From Mesorhizobium sp. INR15 (GTDB lineage: Bacteria; Pseudomonadota; Alphaproteobacteria; Rhizobiales; Rhizobiaceae), in NCBI RefSeq assembly GCF_015500075.1, contig NZ_CP045496.1, positions 5,032,001-5,096,000 on the forward strand: 64,000 bases of DNA. Direction: 5' to 3'. The notes under the pieces were generated by a model. The model was given only the letters and a program-made list of their open reading frames with translations. It searched no databases and was not told the origin of the DNA. Position 1 is the first letter of the stretch, and every line of letters begins with the position of its first letter. The position numbers and the translations under genes are program-made. This document shows positions 8,737 to 17,323 of this stretch, one piece after another.

Positions 8737-10305
8737 CTATTTCACGATCATATCGACCATGGTGAGGGGCATTCGCAGCCGGTCCGGCAGGCTTAGCCTC
8801 GTGCTGTTGAATGCCAGTGTTTGGGCCGGTTCATGGATTGGAACGCCAAGGAAATTGGCCAGCAGGTTTTCGTGATACTTCTTGAAGTTCGCGACGCGCT
8901 CCTCCCATGTGGCGGAACCATGCATGGCGCGCTCGTTCAGTTCCTCGGACTTGGCGTCGTCCCACGACGACAGGTTCCAGCCATCCATGAACTTGGCGCT
9001 GAAGAAACTGTCGAGAATGTCGGCATTGGTCCATGAATAGGGTTCGATGACCAGTTCGCGGTCCTTCTTCTTGAACTCCGCGCGGTACGTGCCTTCATCG
9101 AAAATGGTGATGTCGGCAGCCATGCCGACTGCCTTGAGTTGGGCCTGGATGATCTCGGCCATGCGCCGGTATTCGGTATCGGCCCGAGCCCACAGCTTCA
9201 CTTTCATCGGTTTGCCGTCCTTGACACGGATGCCATCGCCGCCAGGCGCCCATCCGGCCTCGTCGAGGAGCTTTCCGGCCTTGGCGGCATCGTGGTGGAT
9301 CTCGACAGTGGGATCGACCTTCGCTTCCGCCAGCGTACCAACGAGAAACTGGTGCGCTTCCTTCCCGGCTCCGCCATATACGCTCTTCAGGATCGCCCCC
9401 TGATCGATGGCCAGCGCCGTCGCCTGGCGCACGCGCATGTCGGAGAAGATCGGAATTCGGGTATTCATGGCAACAAAAGTCACGCCGTAGCTCGGCAGCT
9501 CGCGGAACTCGATTTCGGGCTGCGCCTTGAGTTGCGGCAGGAAATCGGTGGGAATGTCGAGCAACAAGTCGACGCCACCGGTCTTCAGCTCCAGAAAGGC
9601 AGTCGAAGCGTCCGGGATTTCGCGCATCGTCAGCCGGTTGATGTTTGGGGTGCCACCGGTCAGATCGCTGCTCCAGGCATAGTCCCCGTTGGCCACCAGA
9701 ACTGTCTCCTGGCTGACGACGAAGCTTTCGAGCTTGTAGGGGCCGGTGCCGACAGCCTCGATGACGCCGTAGCCGCCATCGCCCGCCGCGTCATAGGATT
9801 TGGGCGAAGGGACGCCCATGTTCACCGAGGCCAGATTGTAGATCAGATTGGGCTCTGGCCGCTTCATGAGGAACCGCACCGTATGGTCGTCGACGACCTC
9901 GACATGGTCGATCGCGCTGGTCATGTACTCGTTCTCGGTGCCTGCGAATTTGGGGATCCACCAGGCGATCGTCGCGGCGTTGAACGGTTCGCCGTCATGG
10001 AACGTCACGCCCTGGCGCAGTTTGAAGGTCCAGGTCAGGCCGTCCTGACTGGTCTCCCAGTATTGCGCCAGATGCGGATGATAGGATTGATCGCCGGGGT
10101 CCTGCTCGACAAGCCGGTCGTAGATGAGTGCGGATGCCATGTTGAGCGATACCGAACGGATCGGATCGTAGTTCGCCGAGCCCGACTCCTGCCGGCCCAG
10201 CACGATGACTGCCTCACCTTCCGACGCATGGGCGGCTGATGACAGACCGCCGCCCATGCAGAGCGAAAGCAAGGATGTGGAAATTAGAAAATCACGTCTA
10301 TTCAT
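8737..10305 (-). CDS. Family 5 (peptide/nickel-type) ABC substrate-binding protein, Tat-exported
   Basis: The 522-residue reading starts at ATG 10305 after a strong GGAGG site. The N-terminus has a twin-arginine signal, NRRDFLIS, and a cleavage region around AHAS. The body shows the SBP_bac_5 signature, with LTWTFKLRQGVTFHDGEPFNA and VGTGPYKLESF. These proteins bring oligopeptides, opines, glutathione or nickel to an inner-membrane ABC transporter. No permease or ATPase gene is adjacent, so the partner transporter must be elsewhere. It is flanked by an RpiR regulator upstream and a serine hydrolase downstream, all on the minus strand. Confidence 0.9.
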   Translation of the reverse strand: MNRRDFLISTSLLSLCMGGGLSSAAHASEGEAVIVLGRQESGSANYDPIRSVSLNMASALIYDRLVEQDPGDQSYHPHLAQYWETSQDGLTWTFKLRQGVTFHDGEPFNAATIAWWIPKFAGTENEYMTSAIDHVEVVDDHTVRFLMKRPEPNLIYNLASVNMGVPSPKSYDAAGDGGYGVIEAVGTGPYKLESFVVSQETVLVANGDYAWSSDLTGGTPNINRLTMREIPDASTAFLELKTGGVDLLLDIPTDFLPQLKAQPEIEFRELPSYGVTFVAMNTRIPIFSDMRVRQATALAIDQGAILKSVYGGAGKEAHQFLVGTLAEAKVDPTVEIHHDAAKAGKLLDEAGWAPGGDGIRVKDGKPMKVKLWARADTEYRRMAEIIQAQLKAVGMAADITIFDEGTYRAEFKKKDRELVIEPYSWTNADILDSFFSAKFMDGWNLSSWDDAKSEELNERAMHGSATWEERVANFKKYHENLLANFLGVPIHEPAQTLAFNSTRLSLPDRLRMPLTMVDMIVK

Positions 10306-10378
10306 ATCGGAGTCCTCCCGAGACCTCGTTGGTGTTTTTCGTTGGCTAGATGGCGAATCGCCAGCACGCATTCGGTGC

Positions 10379-10423
10379 GCATGGTCTCTTCCGAAAACCG
10401 GTCGCTACTTTTCGGGATCATGC
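10379..10423. repeat. Imperfect palindromic intergenic repeat
   Basis: The 45 bases begin GCATGGTCTC and end GGGATCATGC, and the arms pair imperfectly through the AAAACCGG/ACTTTTCGGG region. Its form (GCATGATC ends, CCGAAAA arms) is like a short palindrome that I recall as dispersed between genes in Mesorhizobium and relatives. Here it lies immediately after the rpiR-type stop codon and could act as a 3' hairpin. Confidence 0.6.
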
Positions 10424-10424
10424 T

Positions 10425-11297
10425 TTAGCGCCGTGGATGCCGACCGGCATGGCCGACGAAATCGCCGTAGAGTTCCGACATCCGGTCGAGGCGTGACTCG
10501 ACGTCTGGTCCGAGTTCGCCGATAATCCCGTTGAGCATCAGATGGACGAGCGACAGCATCGGCGTGTTCGTGTCCCAGAACAGATTGATCTCCGACGGCA
10601 GCGCAAAGACCTCGCTGGCGCATTCATGTCCCCAGTCGCAGAACAGGTCGGTCACAAGCGTCACCGGCAGGCCGGCATCGCGGGCCCGGCGCGCCAGTAT
10701 CGGGGCCTGGCGGGAATAGCGGCGGGCATCGAACAGCACGAGCGCCGCGTTCCGCGAGCCCAGAAGCACCTCGCCGAAACTGCCGGATGAATGGTCGACC
10801 AGATGGACGCCGTCGCGCACATATTGCAGCAGATGCGCCATTGTAGCAGCGATGCCGCGTTCGCTCTGGAAGCCGCCAATGAAGACCCGCTCGGCTGCCG
10901 CCAGGCGCTTGATCACGGCCTTCATCGCCGGGGTCTGGGCCAGTTCGTAGACGCGCACGATCGTCGCGAGTTCCAGTTCCAGGCTTTTGCTGGGGCCGAC
11001 GTCGTTTTCCCGGCTGCGGACCTGGAACTCGCGGAGCCTGTCGCCGATCAGCCACGGGGTGTCGCCGATGTCGGCTTTCAGATCGGCCTTGAGATCCTTG
11101 AAATGCTGGTAGCCGATGGACCGGCAGAAGCGCCCCACCGTCAGTTCGCTGACGCCAACCTTTTCGGCGACCGTCACGGCGGTCTCGAACGGCAATTCGT
11201 TGAGGTTGGCCAGCATATAGGCCGCGATCGCGCGACCGGCGCCGGCGCCGCCCTGCAGGCTGTCCGTCAATCTCTGACGTGCGGTTCCGTTCGACAT
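10425..11297 (-). CDS. RpiR/MurR-family transcriptional regulator
   Basis: The chosen start, ATG 11297, follows GGGAGGAACG and gives 290 residues; the longer frame upstream is not supported. Residues 1-80 form the RpiR helix-turn-helix (VTVAEKVGVSELTVGRFCRSIGY). The C-terminal half is a SIS sugar-phosphate isomerase-type domain with the VFIGGFQSERG and VLFDARRYSRQA segments. RpiR proteins usually sense phosphosugars. This one is 119 bases ahead of the binding-protein gene and is the obvious regulator of that gene and the serine hydrolase. It is also divergent from the cupin-glycosyltransferase pair. Confidence 0.9.
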   Translation of the reverse strand: MSNGTARQRLTDSLQGGAGAGRAIAAYMLANLNELPFETAVTVAEKVGVSELTVGRFCRSIGYQHFKDLKADLKADIGDTPWLIGDRLREFQVRSRENDVGPSKSLELELATIVRVYELAQTPAMKAVIKRLAAAERVFIGGFQSERGIAATMAHLLQYVRDGVHLVDHSSGSFGEVLLGSRNAALVLFDARRYSRQAPILARRARDAGLPVTLVTDLFCDWGHECASEVFALPSEINLFWDTNTPMLSLVHLMLNGIIGELGPDVESRLDRMSELYGDFVGHAGRHPRR

Positions 11298-11512
11298 CGT
11301 TCCTCCCAGGGCAAATTCGTGACAGTTTTCTGATATTGAGTCAATAATGATATTTTTCTGACGCACACCTGCCCTTGATGGGAGAGCGGTTCTTTTCGCG
11401 AAAGGGCGCAACCGCGCCGTGCTAGTTTTGTCGGCTGTTTTTGTCGGCAAGCAGCTTGTCAGCGCCTGTCCGGCTTCCTATCAGTCGTCACGACTTGCGT
11501 GGGGGCCAATCG

Positions 11513-12055
11513 ATGAACGACGACCGCAAACCACCTGAAGGCTGGATGGCGGTTGGAACGCCTGACAGGCAAACCGTCACGCCCGACTGGATGGCGATCG
11601 ATTCGCCGCCAATCGACGGAGTAAAGATCAAGGAAATCAAACCGGTCGCGACCTCCAACGGCTATCTGACCGAGATTTTTCGCGATGAATGGGAACTCGA
11701 TTCCTCACCGGTCGGCCAAGTGTTTCAGCGCACCCTCTATCCAGGTGCCGTGACAGGCTGGCATGCGCATGCCGTGACCCTGGATCGGCTTTTCTGCTGC
11801 ATCGGCAGTATCCGCGTTTCGCTCTATGACGGGCGCAAGGCTTCGCCCAGCTTCGGTACGGTCTGGCACAAGATCCTCGGCCCGTCGCGCCCGGCAATCG
11901 TCATCATCCCGCCTGGCGTATGGCACGGCGTTATCGCACTCGGGCCGGAGACCGCGCTGCTGCTCAATCTTGTCGACAAGGCGTATGCCTACGATGCGCC
12001 CGATCATTGGCGCCTGCCGCCAGACACGGACCATATTCCTCATAAGCTGGTGTAG
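11513..12055 (+). CDS. RmlC-like cupin protein (sugar epimerase type)
   Basis: The 180-residue protein starts at ATG 11513 after GTGGGGG. Its core, GAVTGWHAHAVTLDRLFCCIG followed by IVIIPPGVWHGV, is a double-stranded beta-helix cupin resembling dTDP-4-dehydrorhamnose 3,5-epimerase. The two histidines in WHAHA and the later VWHG are candidate ligand positions. Whether it is an active epimerase or a binding/isomerase relative cannot be settled by eye. It overlaps functionally with the next gene, a glycosyltransferase whose start codon lies one base after this stop. A role in making a modified sugar for a surface glycan is the likely context. Confidence 0.75.
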   Translation: MNDDRKPPEGWMAVGTPDRQTVTPDWMAIDSPPIDGVKIKEIKPVATSNGYLTEIFRDEWELDSSPVGQVFQRTLYPGAVTGWHAHAVTLDRLFCCIGSIRVSLYDGRKASPSFGTVWHKILGPSRPAIVIIPPGVWHGVIALGPETALLLNLVDKAYAYDAPDHWRLPPDTDHIPHKLV

Positions 12056-12056
12056 C

Positions 12057-13058
12057 GTGAGGCGATCCAGGCACCTTGATCCAACCGACCAAAGCGAACC
12101 GCTCGTCTCGGTCGTGATCGCGACCCACAACCGGCCAGCTGCTTTGCGACAGACGCTGAGGAGCGTGGTTGGTCAGACGCTGCAGGATTGGGAAATCCTG
12201 GTGATCGGCGACGCCTGCCGGCCGGATACGGCGGCGGTCATCGCCGAATTTGCCGATCCGCGTATCGGCTACATCGACCTGCCCGTCAATTTCGGCGAGC
12301 AATCCGGCCCCAACAACATCGGCCTCGCGAGGGCGCGCGGCCGGTTTGTTGCCTTGCTCAATCATGACGATCTCTGGTTTCCCGACCACCTCGCGGCGAT
12401 GACCGGCTGGATCGATGCGACAGGCGCCGATGTCGTGATCGCGCGAGGCGCTATTGTCCAACCCCGACCGGTCCAAGGCGATCCCGACAAGAACCTGATC
12501 TATGGGGTTGGCAAAGACGGCTTCTACGATCCTGTTATCACCGCTGGTTATGGATCGGCACAAATGGTCCGGCGGACGTCTCTCAGCTGGCTCGGCCCCT
12601 GGCGCCCCGCCCGCGAGTGCTTCTGCGAAAGTTCGCAGGATTGGCTCTTTCGGGCATGGCGAAAAGGGGCCGTGATCACGACCATGCCTCACCTGAGCGT
12701 GCTCAGCCTGTTTTCCGGCATGCGCAAAGGCAGCTATTTCGAAAATACGGCGCCAGAGCAGGAGGAACTCGTCAACGGCATGCAAATGCCGGACGCCCTG
12801 CGCGTGAAGGTTCTCGCCATGGCTGAGGCGCCACGTCCTCTTAAAAAATCCACCTATTTGAAACGCAGGCTTCTGGCCGCTTGCGGCATCCATCCGAGAG
12901 CCAGGGAGTTTCGCCGCGAATACGGACGCGGCGCCTTTGTCACCAGGTTGCGAGAGATACGCGGCCTGCCGCCTCTTTCAGCGCTTGAGCCGGGCCTGGA
13001 TGAAATGCTCGACCTCTATCGAAAGCGGAATGACCAGGCTGAGGCCGAGAAGAACTGA
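12057..13058 (+). CDS. Family 2 glycosyltransferase
   Basis: The GTG at 12057, one base after the cupin stop, is the only start that fits, and implies translational coupling. The 333-residue product has the GT-A fold opening VSVVIATHNRPAALRQTLRS and the metal/nucleotide motif LLNHDDLWFPDHL. The C-terminal 80 residues are basic and lack transmembrane segments. It should transfer a sugar from a nucleotide donor onto a surface polysaccharide, lipid or protein. The acceptor is unknown. A strong terminator follows at 13082, so the cupin and this enzyme form a two-gene unit. Confidence 0.88.
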   Translation: MRRSRHLDPTDQSEPLVSVVIATHNRPAALRQTLRSVVGQTLQDWEILVIGDACRPDTAAVIAEFADPRIGYIDLPVNFGEQSGPNNIGLARARGRFVALLNHDDLWFPDHLAAMTGWIDATGADVVIARGAIVQPRPVQGDPDKNLIYGVGKDGFYDPVITAGYGSAQMVRRTSLSWLGPWRPARECFCESSQDWLFRAWRKGAVITTMPHLSVLSLFSGMRKGSYFENTAPEQEELVNGMQMPDALRVKVLAMAEAPRPLKKSTYLKRRLLAACGIHPRAREFRREYGRGAFVTRLREIRGLPPLSALEPGLDEMLDLYRKRNDQAEAEKN

Positions 13059-13081
13059 ACGGGATGGTTTTGGCCTCAAAC

Positions 13082-13117
13082 AAAAAACCCGCGGGATCGC
13101 TCCCGCGGGCTTTTTTT
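13082..13117. terminator. Bidirectional Rho-independent terminator
   Basis: A nine-base perfect stem, CCCGCGGGA at 13088-13096 with TCCCGCGGG at 13101-13109, carries AAAAAA on one side and TTTTTTT on the other. It serves both the rightward glycosyltransferase and the leftward hppA gene that stops at 13134. Confidence 0.92.
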
Positions 13118-13133
13118 CGGGCAACCGCCAAGC

Positions 13134-15275
13134 TTAGCCGTGAGCGAGCACGGCGAGCAGCAGCAGGGCGACGATGTTGGTGATCTTGATCGCCGGATTG
13201 ACGGCCGGACCGGCGGTGTCCTTGTAGGGATCGCCGACGGTGTCGCCGGTCACCGATGCCTTGTGAGCATCGGACCCCTTCAGGTGCTTGACGCCATCCT
13301 TGTCGACAAAGCCGTCCTCGAAGGACTTCTTGGCGTTGTCCCAGGCGCCGCCGCCCGAGGTCATCGAGATGGCGACGAAAAGGCCATTGACGATGACGCC
13401 AAGCAACGAAGCACCGAGCGCTGCGAAGGCCGAGGCCTTCGAGCCGGAGATGAGCAGCACGCCGAAATAAACGACGAGCGGCGCCAGCACCGGCAGCAGC
13501 GACGGGATGATCATTTCGCGGATTGCCGCCTTGGTCAGCAGGTCGACGGCGCGCGCGTAGTTCGGCTTGGATGTACCGGCCATGATGCCCGGATCCTCGC
13601 GGAACTGCTTGCGCACTTCCTCGACGATGGCGCCCGCGGCACGGCCGACGGCCGTCATGGCGATACCACCGAACAGGTAGGGGATGAGACCGCCGAAGAT
13701 CAGGCCGGCGACGACGTAGGGGTTGGAGAGATCGAAGGAGACCTCGCCCATGCCGCTGAAGTAGGGGTACTTGTCGCCGTTGGCGGCAAAGAACTTCAGG
13801 TCGTTCGAATAGGCGGCAAACAGCACCAGTGCGCCGAGACCCGCCGATCCAATGGCATAGCCCTTGGTCACCGCCTTGGTGGTGTTGCCAACCGCGTCGA
13901 GCGCGTCGGTCGAGTGACGCACTTCCTTGGGCAGACCAGCCATTTCGGCAATGCCGCCGGCATTGTCGGTGACCGGGCCGAAGGCGTCGAGCGCGACGAT
14001 CATGCCGGCAAGGCCGAGCATGGTGGTGACCGCGATCGCCGTGCCAAAAAGACCAGCGAGCTGGTAGGTCGAAATGATGCCGCCGACGATGACGATTGCC
14101 GGAAGCGCCGTCGATTCCAGCGACACCGCAAGGCCCTGGATGACGTTGGTGCCGTGACCGGTGACCGACGCCTGGGCGATGGAGTTCACCGGGCGCTTGT
14201 TGGTGCCGGTGTAGTATTCGGTGATGACGACGATGAGACCCGTCACCACGAGGCCGAGCAGGCCGCAGATGAACAGGTTCTTGCCGGTGATCGACATGCC
14301 GGCAACGACGCCGATTTCACCCCAGCCAACAGTCGCCGACGTGGCGACACCGAGACCGACAATCGAGAGCAGTCCGGTGACGATCAGGCCCTTGTAGAGC
14401 GCGCCCATGATCGAGCCATTAGAGCCGAGCTTGACGAAGAAGGTGCCGACGATCGAGGTGATGATGCAAGCGCCGCAGATGGCCAGCGGGTAGAGCATGA
14501 CCGAGCCGAGAACGGCGGAGCCGCCGAAGAAGATAGCGCCGAGAACCATGGTGGCAACGACCGTCACCGCATAGGTCTCGAACAAGTCCGCGGCCATGCC
14601 GGCGCAGTCGCCGACATTGTCACCGACGTTATCGGCGATGGTGGCCGGGTTGCGCGGATCATCTTCCGGGATACCGGCCTCCACCTTGCCGACCAGATCG
14701 CCGCCGACATCCGCACCCTTGGTGAAGATGCCGCCGCCGAGACGGGCGAAGATCGAGATCAGCGAGGCACCGAAGCCGAGCGAGACCAGCGAATCAATGA
14801 CGATGCGGTCGTTGGGCGCGAGACCCATGAAATGTGTAAGGACAAGATAGTAGATGGAGACGCCGAGCAGCGCGAGACCAGCGACCAGCATGCCGGTGAT
14901 GGCGCCTGACTTGAAGGCGATGTCGAGGCCGGCGGCGAGGCTGTTCGAAGCGGCCTGCGCGGTACGCACATTGGCGCGCACCGAGACATGCATGCCGATG
15001 AAGCCGGCGGCGCCAGACAGCACGGCGCCGATCAGGAAGCCGATCGCGGCGGTGATCGACAGCAGCCACCAAGCGAGTATCAGCACGACCACGCCGACAA
15101 TGGCGATGGTGGTGTACTGGCGTGCCAGGTAGGCTTGCGCGCCTTCGCGGATGGCGGCGGAGATTTCCTGCATGCGTGCATTGCCCTGGTCGGACGCAAG
15201 GACCGACCGAGTCGCCCAGATGGCGTAAAGGACAGAAAGCAAGCCGCAGGCGATGACGGCGTATAGTATTGTCAT
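13134..15275 (-). CDS. hppA: Membrane-bound proton-translocating pyrophosphatase
   Basis: The enzyme couples hydrolysis of pyrophosphate to ion pumping across the inner membrane. The 713-residue reading starts at ATG 15275 and shows many hydrophobic segments. The pyrophosphate-binding loop DVGGDLVGKVEAGIPEDD and DNVGDNVGD are intact. The K+-specificity motif reads GNTTKAVTKG; lysine in place of alanine at that position marks the K+-independent, H+-pumping class (known for Rhodospirillum rubrum). A long antisense frame covers this gene but is a composition artefact. Transcription is monocistronic, ending at the hairpin at 13082-13117. Confidence 0.95.
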   Translation of the reverse strand: MTILYAVIACGLLSVLYAIWATRSVLASDQGNARMQEISAAIREGAQAYLARQYTTIAIVGVVVLILAWWLLSITAAIGFLIGAVLSGAAGFIGMHVSVRANVRTAQAASNSLAAGLDIAFKSGAITGMLVAGLALLGVSIYYLVLTHFMGLAPNDRIVIDSLVSLGFGASLISIFARLGGGIFTKGADVGGDLVGKVEAGIPEDDPRNPATIADNVGDNVGDCAGMAADLFETYAVTVVATMVLGAIFFGGSAVLGSVMLYPLAICGACIITSIVGTFFVKLGSNGSIMGALYKGLIVTGLLSIVGLGVATSATVGWGEIGVVAGMSITGKNLFICGLLGLVVTGLIVVITEYYTGTNKRPVNSIAQASVTGHGTNVIQGLAVSLESTALPAIVIVGGIISTYQLAGLFGTAIAVTTMLGLAGMIVALDAFGPVTDNAGGIAEMAGLPKEVRHSTDALDAVGNTTKAVTKGYAIGSAGLGALVLFAAYSNDLKFFAANGDKYPYFSGMGEVSFDLSNPYVVAGLIFGGLIPYLFGGIAMTAVGRAAGAIVEEVRKQFREDPGIMAGTSKPNYARAVDLLTKAAIREMIIPSLLPVLAPLVVYFGVLLISGSKASAFAALGASLLGVIVNGLFVAISMTSGGGAWDNAKKSFEDGFVDKDGVKHLKGSDAHKASVTGDTVGDPYKDTAGPAVNPAIKITNIVALLLLAVLAHG

Positions 15276-15465
15276 TGCCGGATTTTCCTCGATTGATGGC
15301 CCAAAAGAACCCCTCCCTGGGCCGTTGAGACAAAGACCGGGCTCCGCACAGGGAATCCGCCTCTTCGCTGGCTGTATGCGAAACAGGGGTACGAACGTCA
15401 AGATATTGTTCGGTTTTTGCCCGGCTTTCGCCATGATGCTTTCATGCAAACCGATTGAATTGCGC

Positions 15466-16476
15466 TCAAGTCAGAGCGTGTCCTGGATAGAAGGGCTTGC
15501 CGTCGCCCAGAAAGCGCTGACGCTCGGCGTCCAGCCACTGCGCAACCTGCGCGTCCGTCGGAGCCGCCAGATCAGGTGGAGAGCCTCTGAACATTACCGT
15601 GCTGGCGAACCGGGACGCCTTGAACAGCCTGGGGTTAGAGTGTTCGCCACGCTTGCCTATGTAGCGTGCATGGCAGGCGAAGTTGGATATGCGAACCGCG
15701 CCACGCTCGGCACAGGCTATCCAGCGGGCAGCATCCTGGCTGGTAACGGGGTTCTTCCAGCCGCGGCCTGCATAGAAAGCCCTGATCGCGTGGCTGTCGC
15801 GTCTGGAATAGTCGCAGCCATCGACCAGCTCGAGATACTTCTTGCGAAAAGGTCGTTCCGCCAGCCAGGTACGTCGGGTGAGCGCGGCGCCCCAGTTCTC
15901 ATGCATCGCGATGAGGTCATGTGCCCGCTGCCGCTGGACGCGCTGACTGGCCCAAAGATCACCATAAGCCGCGACATAGGCGATACGCGGGTCTTGCTCG
16001 GCGAGATCGAGAAGCTGTCCGATCGTGCCCAGGTAATTGGGAGAAAGTACCAGATCGTCCTCAAGGAAGAGGCCCTTCCCTGCCTGCAAATCCTCGAACA
16101 CATGACGTTCGGCGCGTTCGTAGTTCAGCGCGATACCAAGATTTTCCGGCGCCTCGATCACCTCTCCCCATGGGATAGTTCGGTGAAAGGTGGCGACGCA
16201 CTGCCCAATTCGTTCGTTGTTGCCCTTCTGGCGCTTGCTCCAGCGGTTCCAGCCACCATCCTGAAACAACACCACCTTGTCTGCCTCGGTGATCTGCGGG
16301 CGAAGGCTTTTTAGAACCTGGCGAAGGTAGCCAGGTCGATCGAACGACAGGATGGCAATCGGAAAGCCGGCCGGCCGCACTGGATGTTCCCCAGGGGAGC
16401 GCCAAAACCTGCGACTGAGGCCTGACGCCAGTTCATATTCTTGCCTATTTGCTGTTGCTCGCCGCTCCGCGTTCAC
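15466..16476 (-). CDS. Glycosyltransferase, GNT-I/GT-A-like
   Basis: The stop is at 15466. The first ATG of the frame (16635) would overlap the permease gene by 62 bases, so I prefer GTG 16476, giving 336 residues, but the start is uncertain. The sequence opens with PIAILSFDRPGYLRQVLKSL, a nucleotide-sugar binding start, and has FLEDDLVLSPNYL, an EDD metal motif like that of N-acetylglucosaminyltransferase I. The rest has aromatic, basic segments and no membrane span. It is probably a soluble surface-glycan enzyme. The donor and acceptor are not identifiable. Confidence 0.72.
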   Translation of the reverse strand: MNAERRATANRQEYELASGLSRRFWRSPGEHPVRPAGFPIAILSFDRPGYLRQVLKSLRPQITEADKVVLFQDGGWNRWSKRQKGNNERIGQCVATFHRTIPWGEVIEAPENLGIALNYERAERHVFEDLQAGKGLFLEDDLVLSPNYLGTIGQLLDLAEQDPRIAYVAAYGDLWASQRVQRQRAHDLIAMHENWGAALTRRTWLAERPFRKKYLELVDGCDYSRRDSHAIRAFYAGRGWKNPVTSQDAARWIACAERGAVRISNFACHARYIGKRGEHSNPRLFKASRFASTVMFRGSPPDLAAPTDAQVAQWLDAERQRFLGDGKPFYPGHALT

Positions 16477-16573
16477 CTTTGTTGAATAGTCGATGGGATT
16501 TTCGTGACAAGGCTCAAGAGCACCCAACGGGCCGTTGGAAACGCCTTGCCCACAGCCAAACGCACGCAGAGGG

Positions 16574-17323
16574 CTACTCCACCTCCCGCCCCATGCGCCG
16601 CGCCGCGTAGCGCTCGACTGCCGACAGGCCGTCATAGATCAGCACGGCTAGCGCGGCGACGATCAGGCCGCCCTGCAGGATAAAGGCGAGATTGTTAGAC
16701 AGCAGGCCGGCAATGATAATCTCGCCCAGCGTCTTGGCGGCCACCGTCGAGCCGATGGTGGCCGTGGCGAGGCTGATGACCACCGACAAGCGGATGCCGC
16801 CGAGGATGATGGGGGCGCTGAGCGGCAGTTCAACCTTGATCAGCCTTTGCCAGCCGGTCATGCCGGCGCCGCGCGCGGCCTCGACGACATTGGCCGGCAG
16901 GGTGGTCAGCCCCGTCAGCGCGTTCTCGAAGATTGGCAGCAGACCGTAGAGAAACAGCGCGATCAGCGTCGGCTTCTCGCCAAAGCCGACGGCTGGCACG
17001 GCAAGGGCGAGCACCGCCACCGGCGGAAAAGTCTGACCGATGTTGACCAGGCTGCGCGACAGCGGCAGGAATTCAGCACCGACCGGCCGCGTCACCAGGA
17101 TCGCCAACCCGACCGCTACGATGATCGCAGCCAAGGTCGCGACGAAGACAATCCTCAGATGCAGCAGGGTCAGCGTCAGCAGGCTGCCCTGATTGTAGAT
17201 CGCCGGCGCATTGTTCTCGGTCAGCGGCTTCAGCAGCGGTTCAAACCAGCCGGGATTGGTGACGAAGGCAACCAGCAGCACGACCAGGGCAAGGCGCAAC
17301 AGCGCCGGCAGCCAGGCTTTCAT
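16574..17323 (-). CDS. yehW: Osmoprotectant ABC transporter permease (YehW-like)
   Basis: The 249-residue permease has an N-terminal signal anchor, about five to six membrane segments and the EAA-like loop VVEAARGAGMTGWQRLIKVELPLS. Its size and place match YehW (243 residues in Escherichia coli). The start overlaps the ATPase stop by four bases, so translation is coupled. With the other three genes it should import glycine betaine, choline or a related compatible solute. It is the last gene of the yehZYXW-type operon. Confidence 0.9.
   Translation of the reverse strand: MKAWLPALLRLALVVLLVAFVTNPGWFEPLLKPLTENNAPAIYNQGSLLTLTLLHLRIVFVATLAAIIVAVGLAILVTRPVGAEFLPLSRSLVNIGQTFPPVAVLALAVPAVGFGEKPTLIALFLYGLLPIFENALTGLTTLPANVVEAARGAGMTGWQRLIKVELPLSAPIILGGIRLSVVISLATATIGSTVAAKTLGEIIIAGLLSNNLAFILQGGLIVAALAVLIYDGLSAVERYAARRMGREVE

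Noticed and set aside
13140..14909. 589-codon frame on the plus strand
   Set aside because: It is antisense to hppA, with low-complexity glycine, aspartate and arginine content typical of shadows of GC-rich genes.
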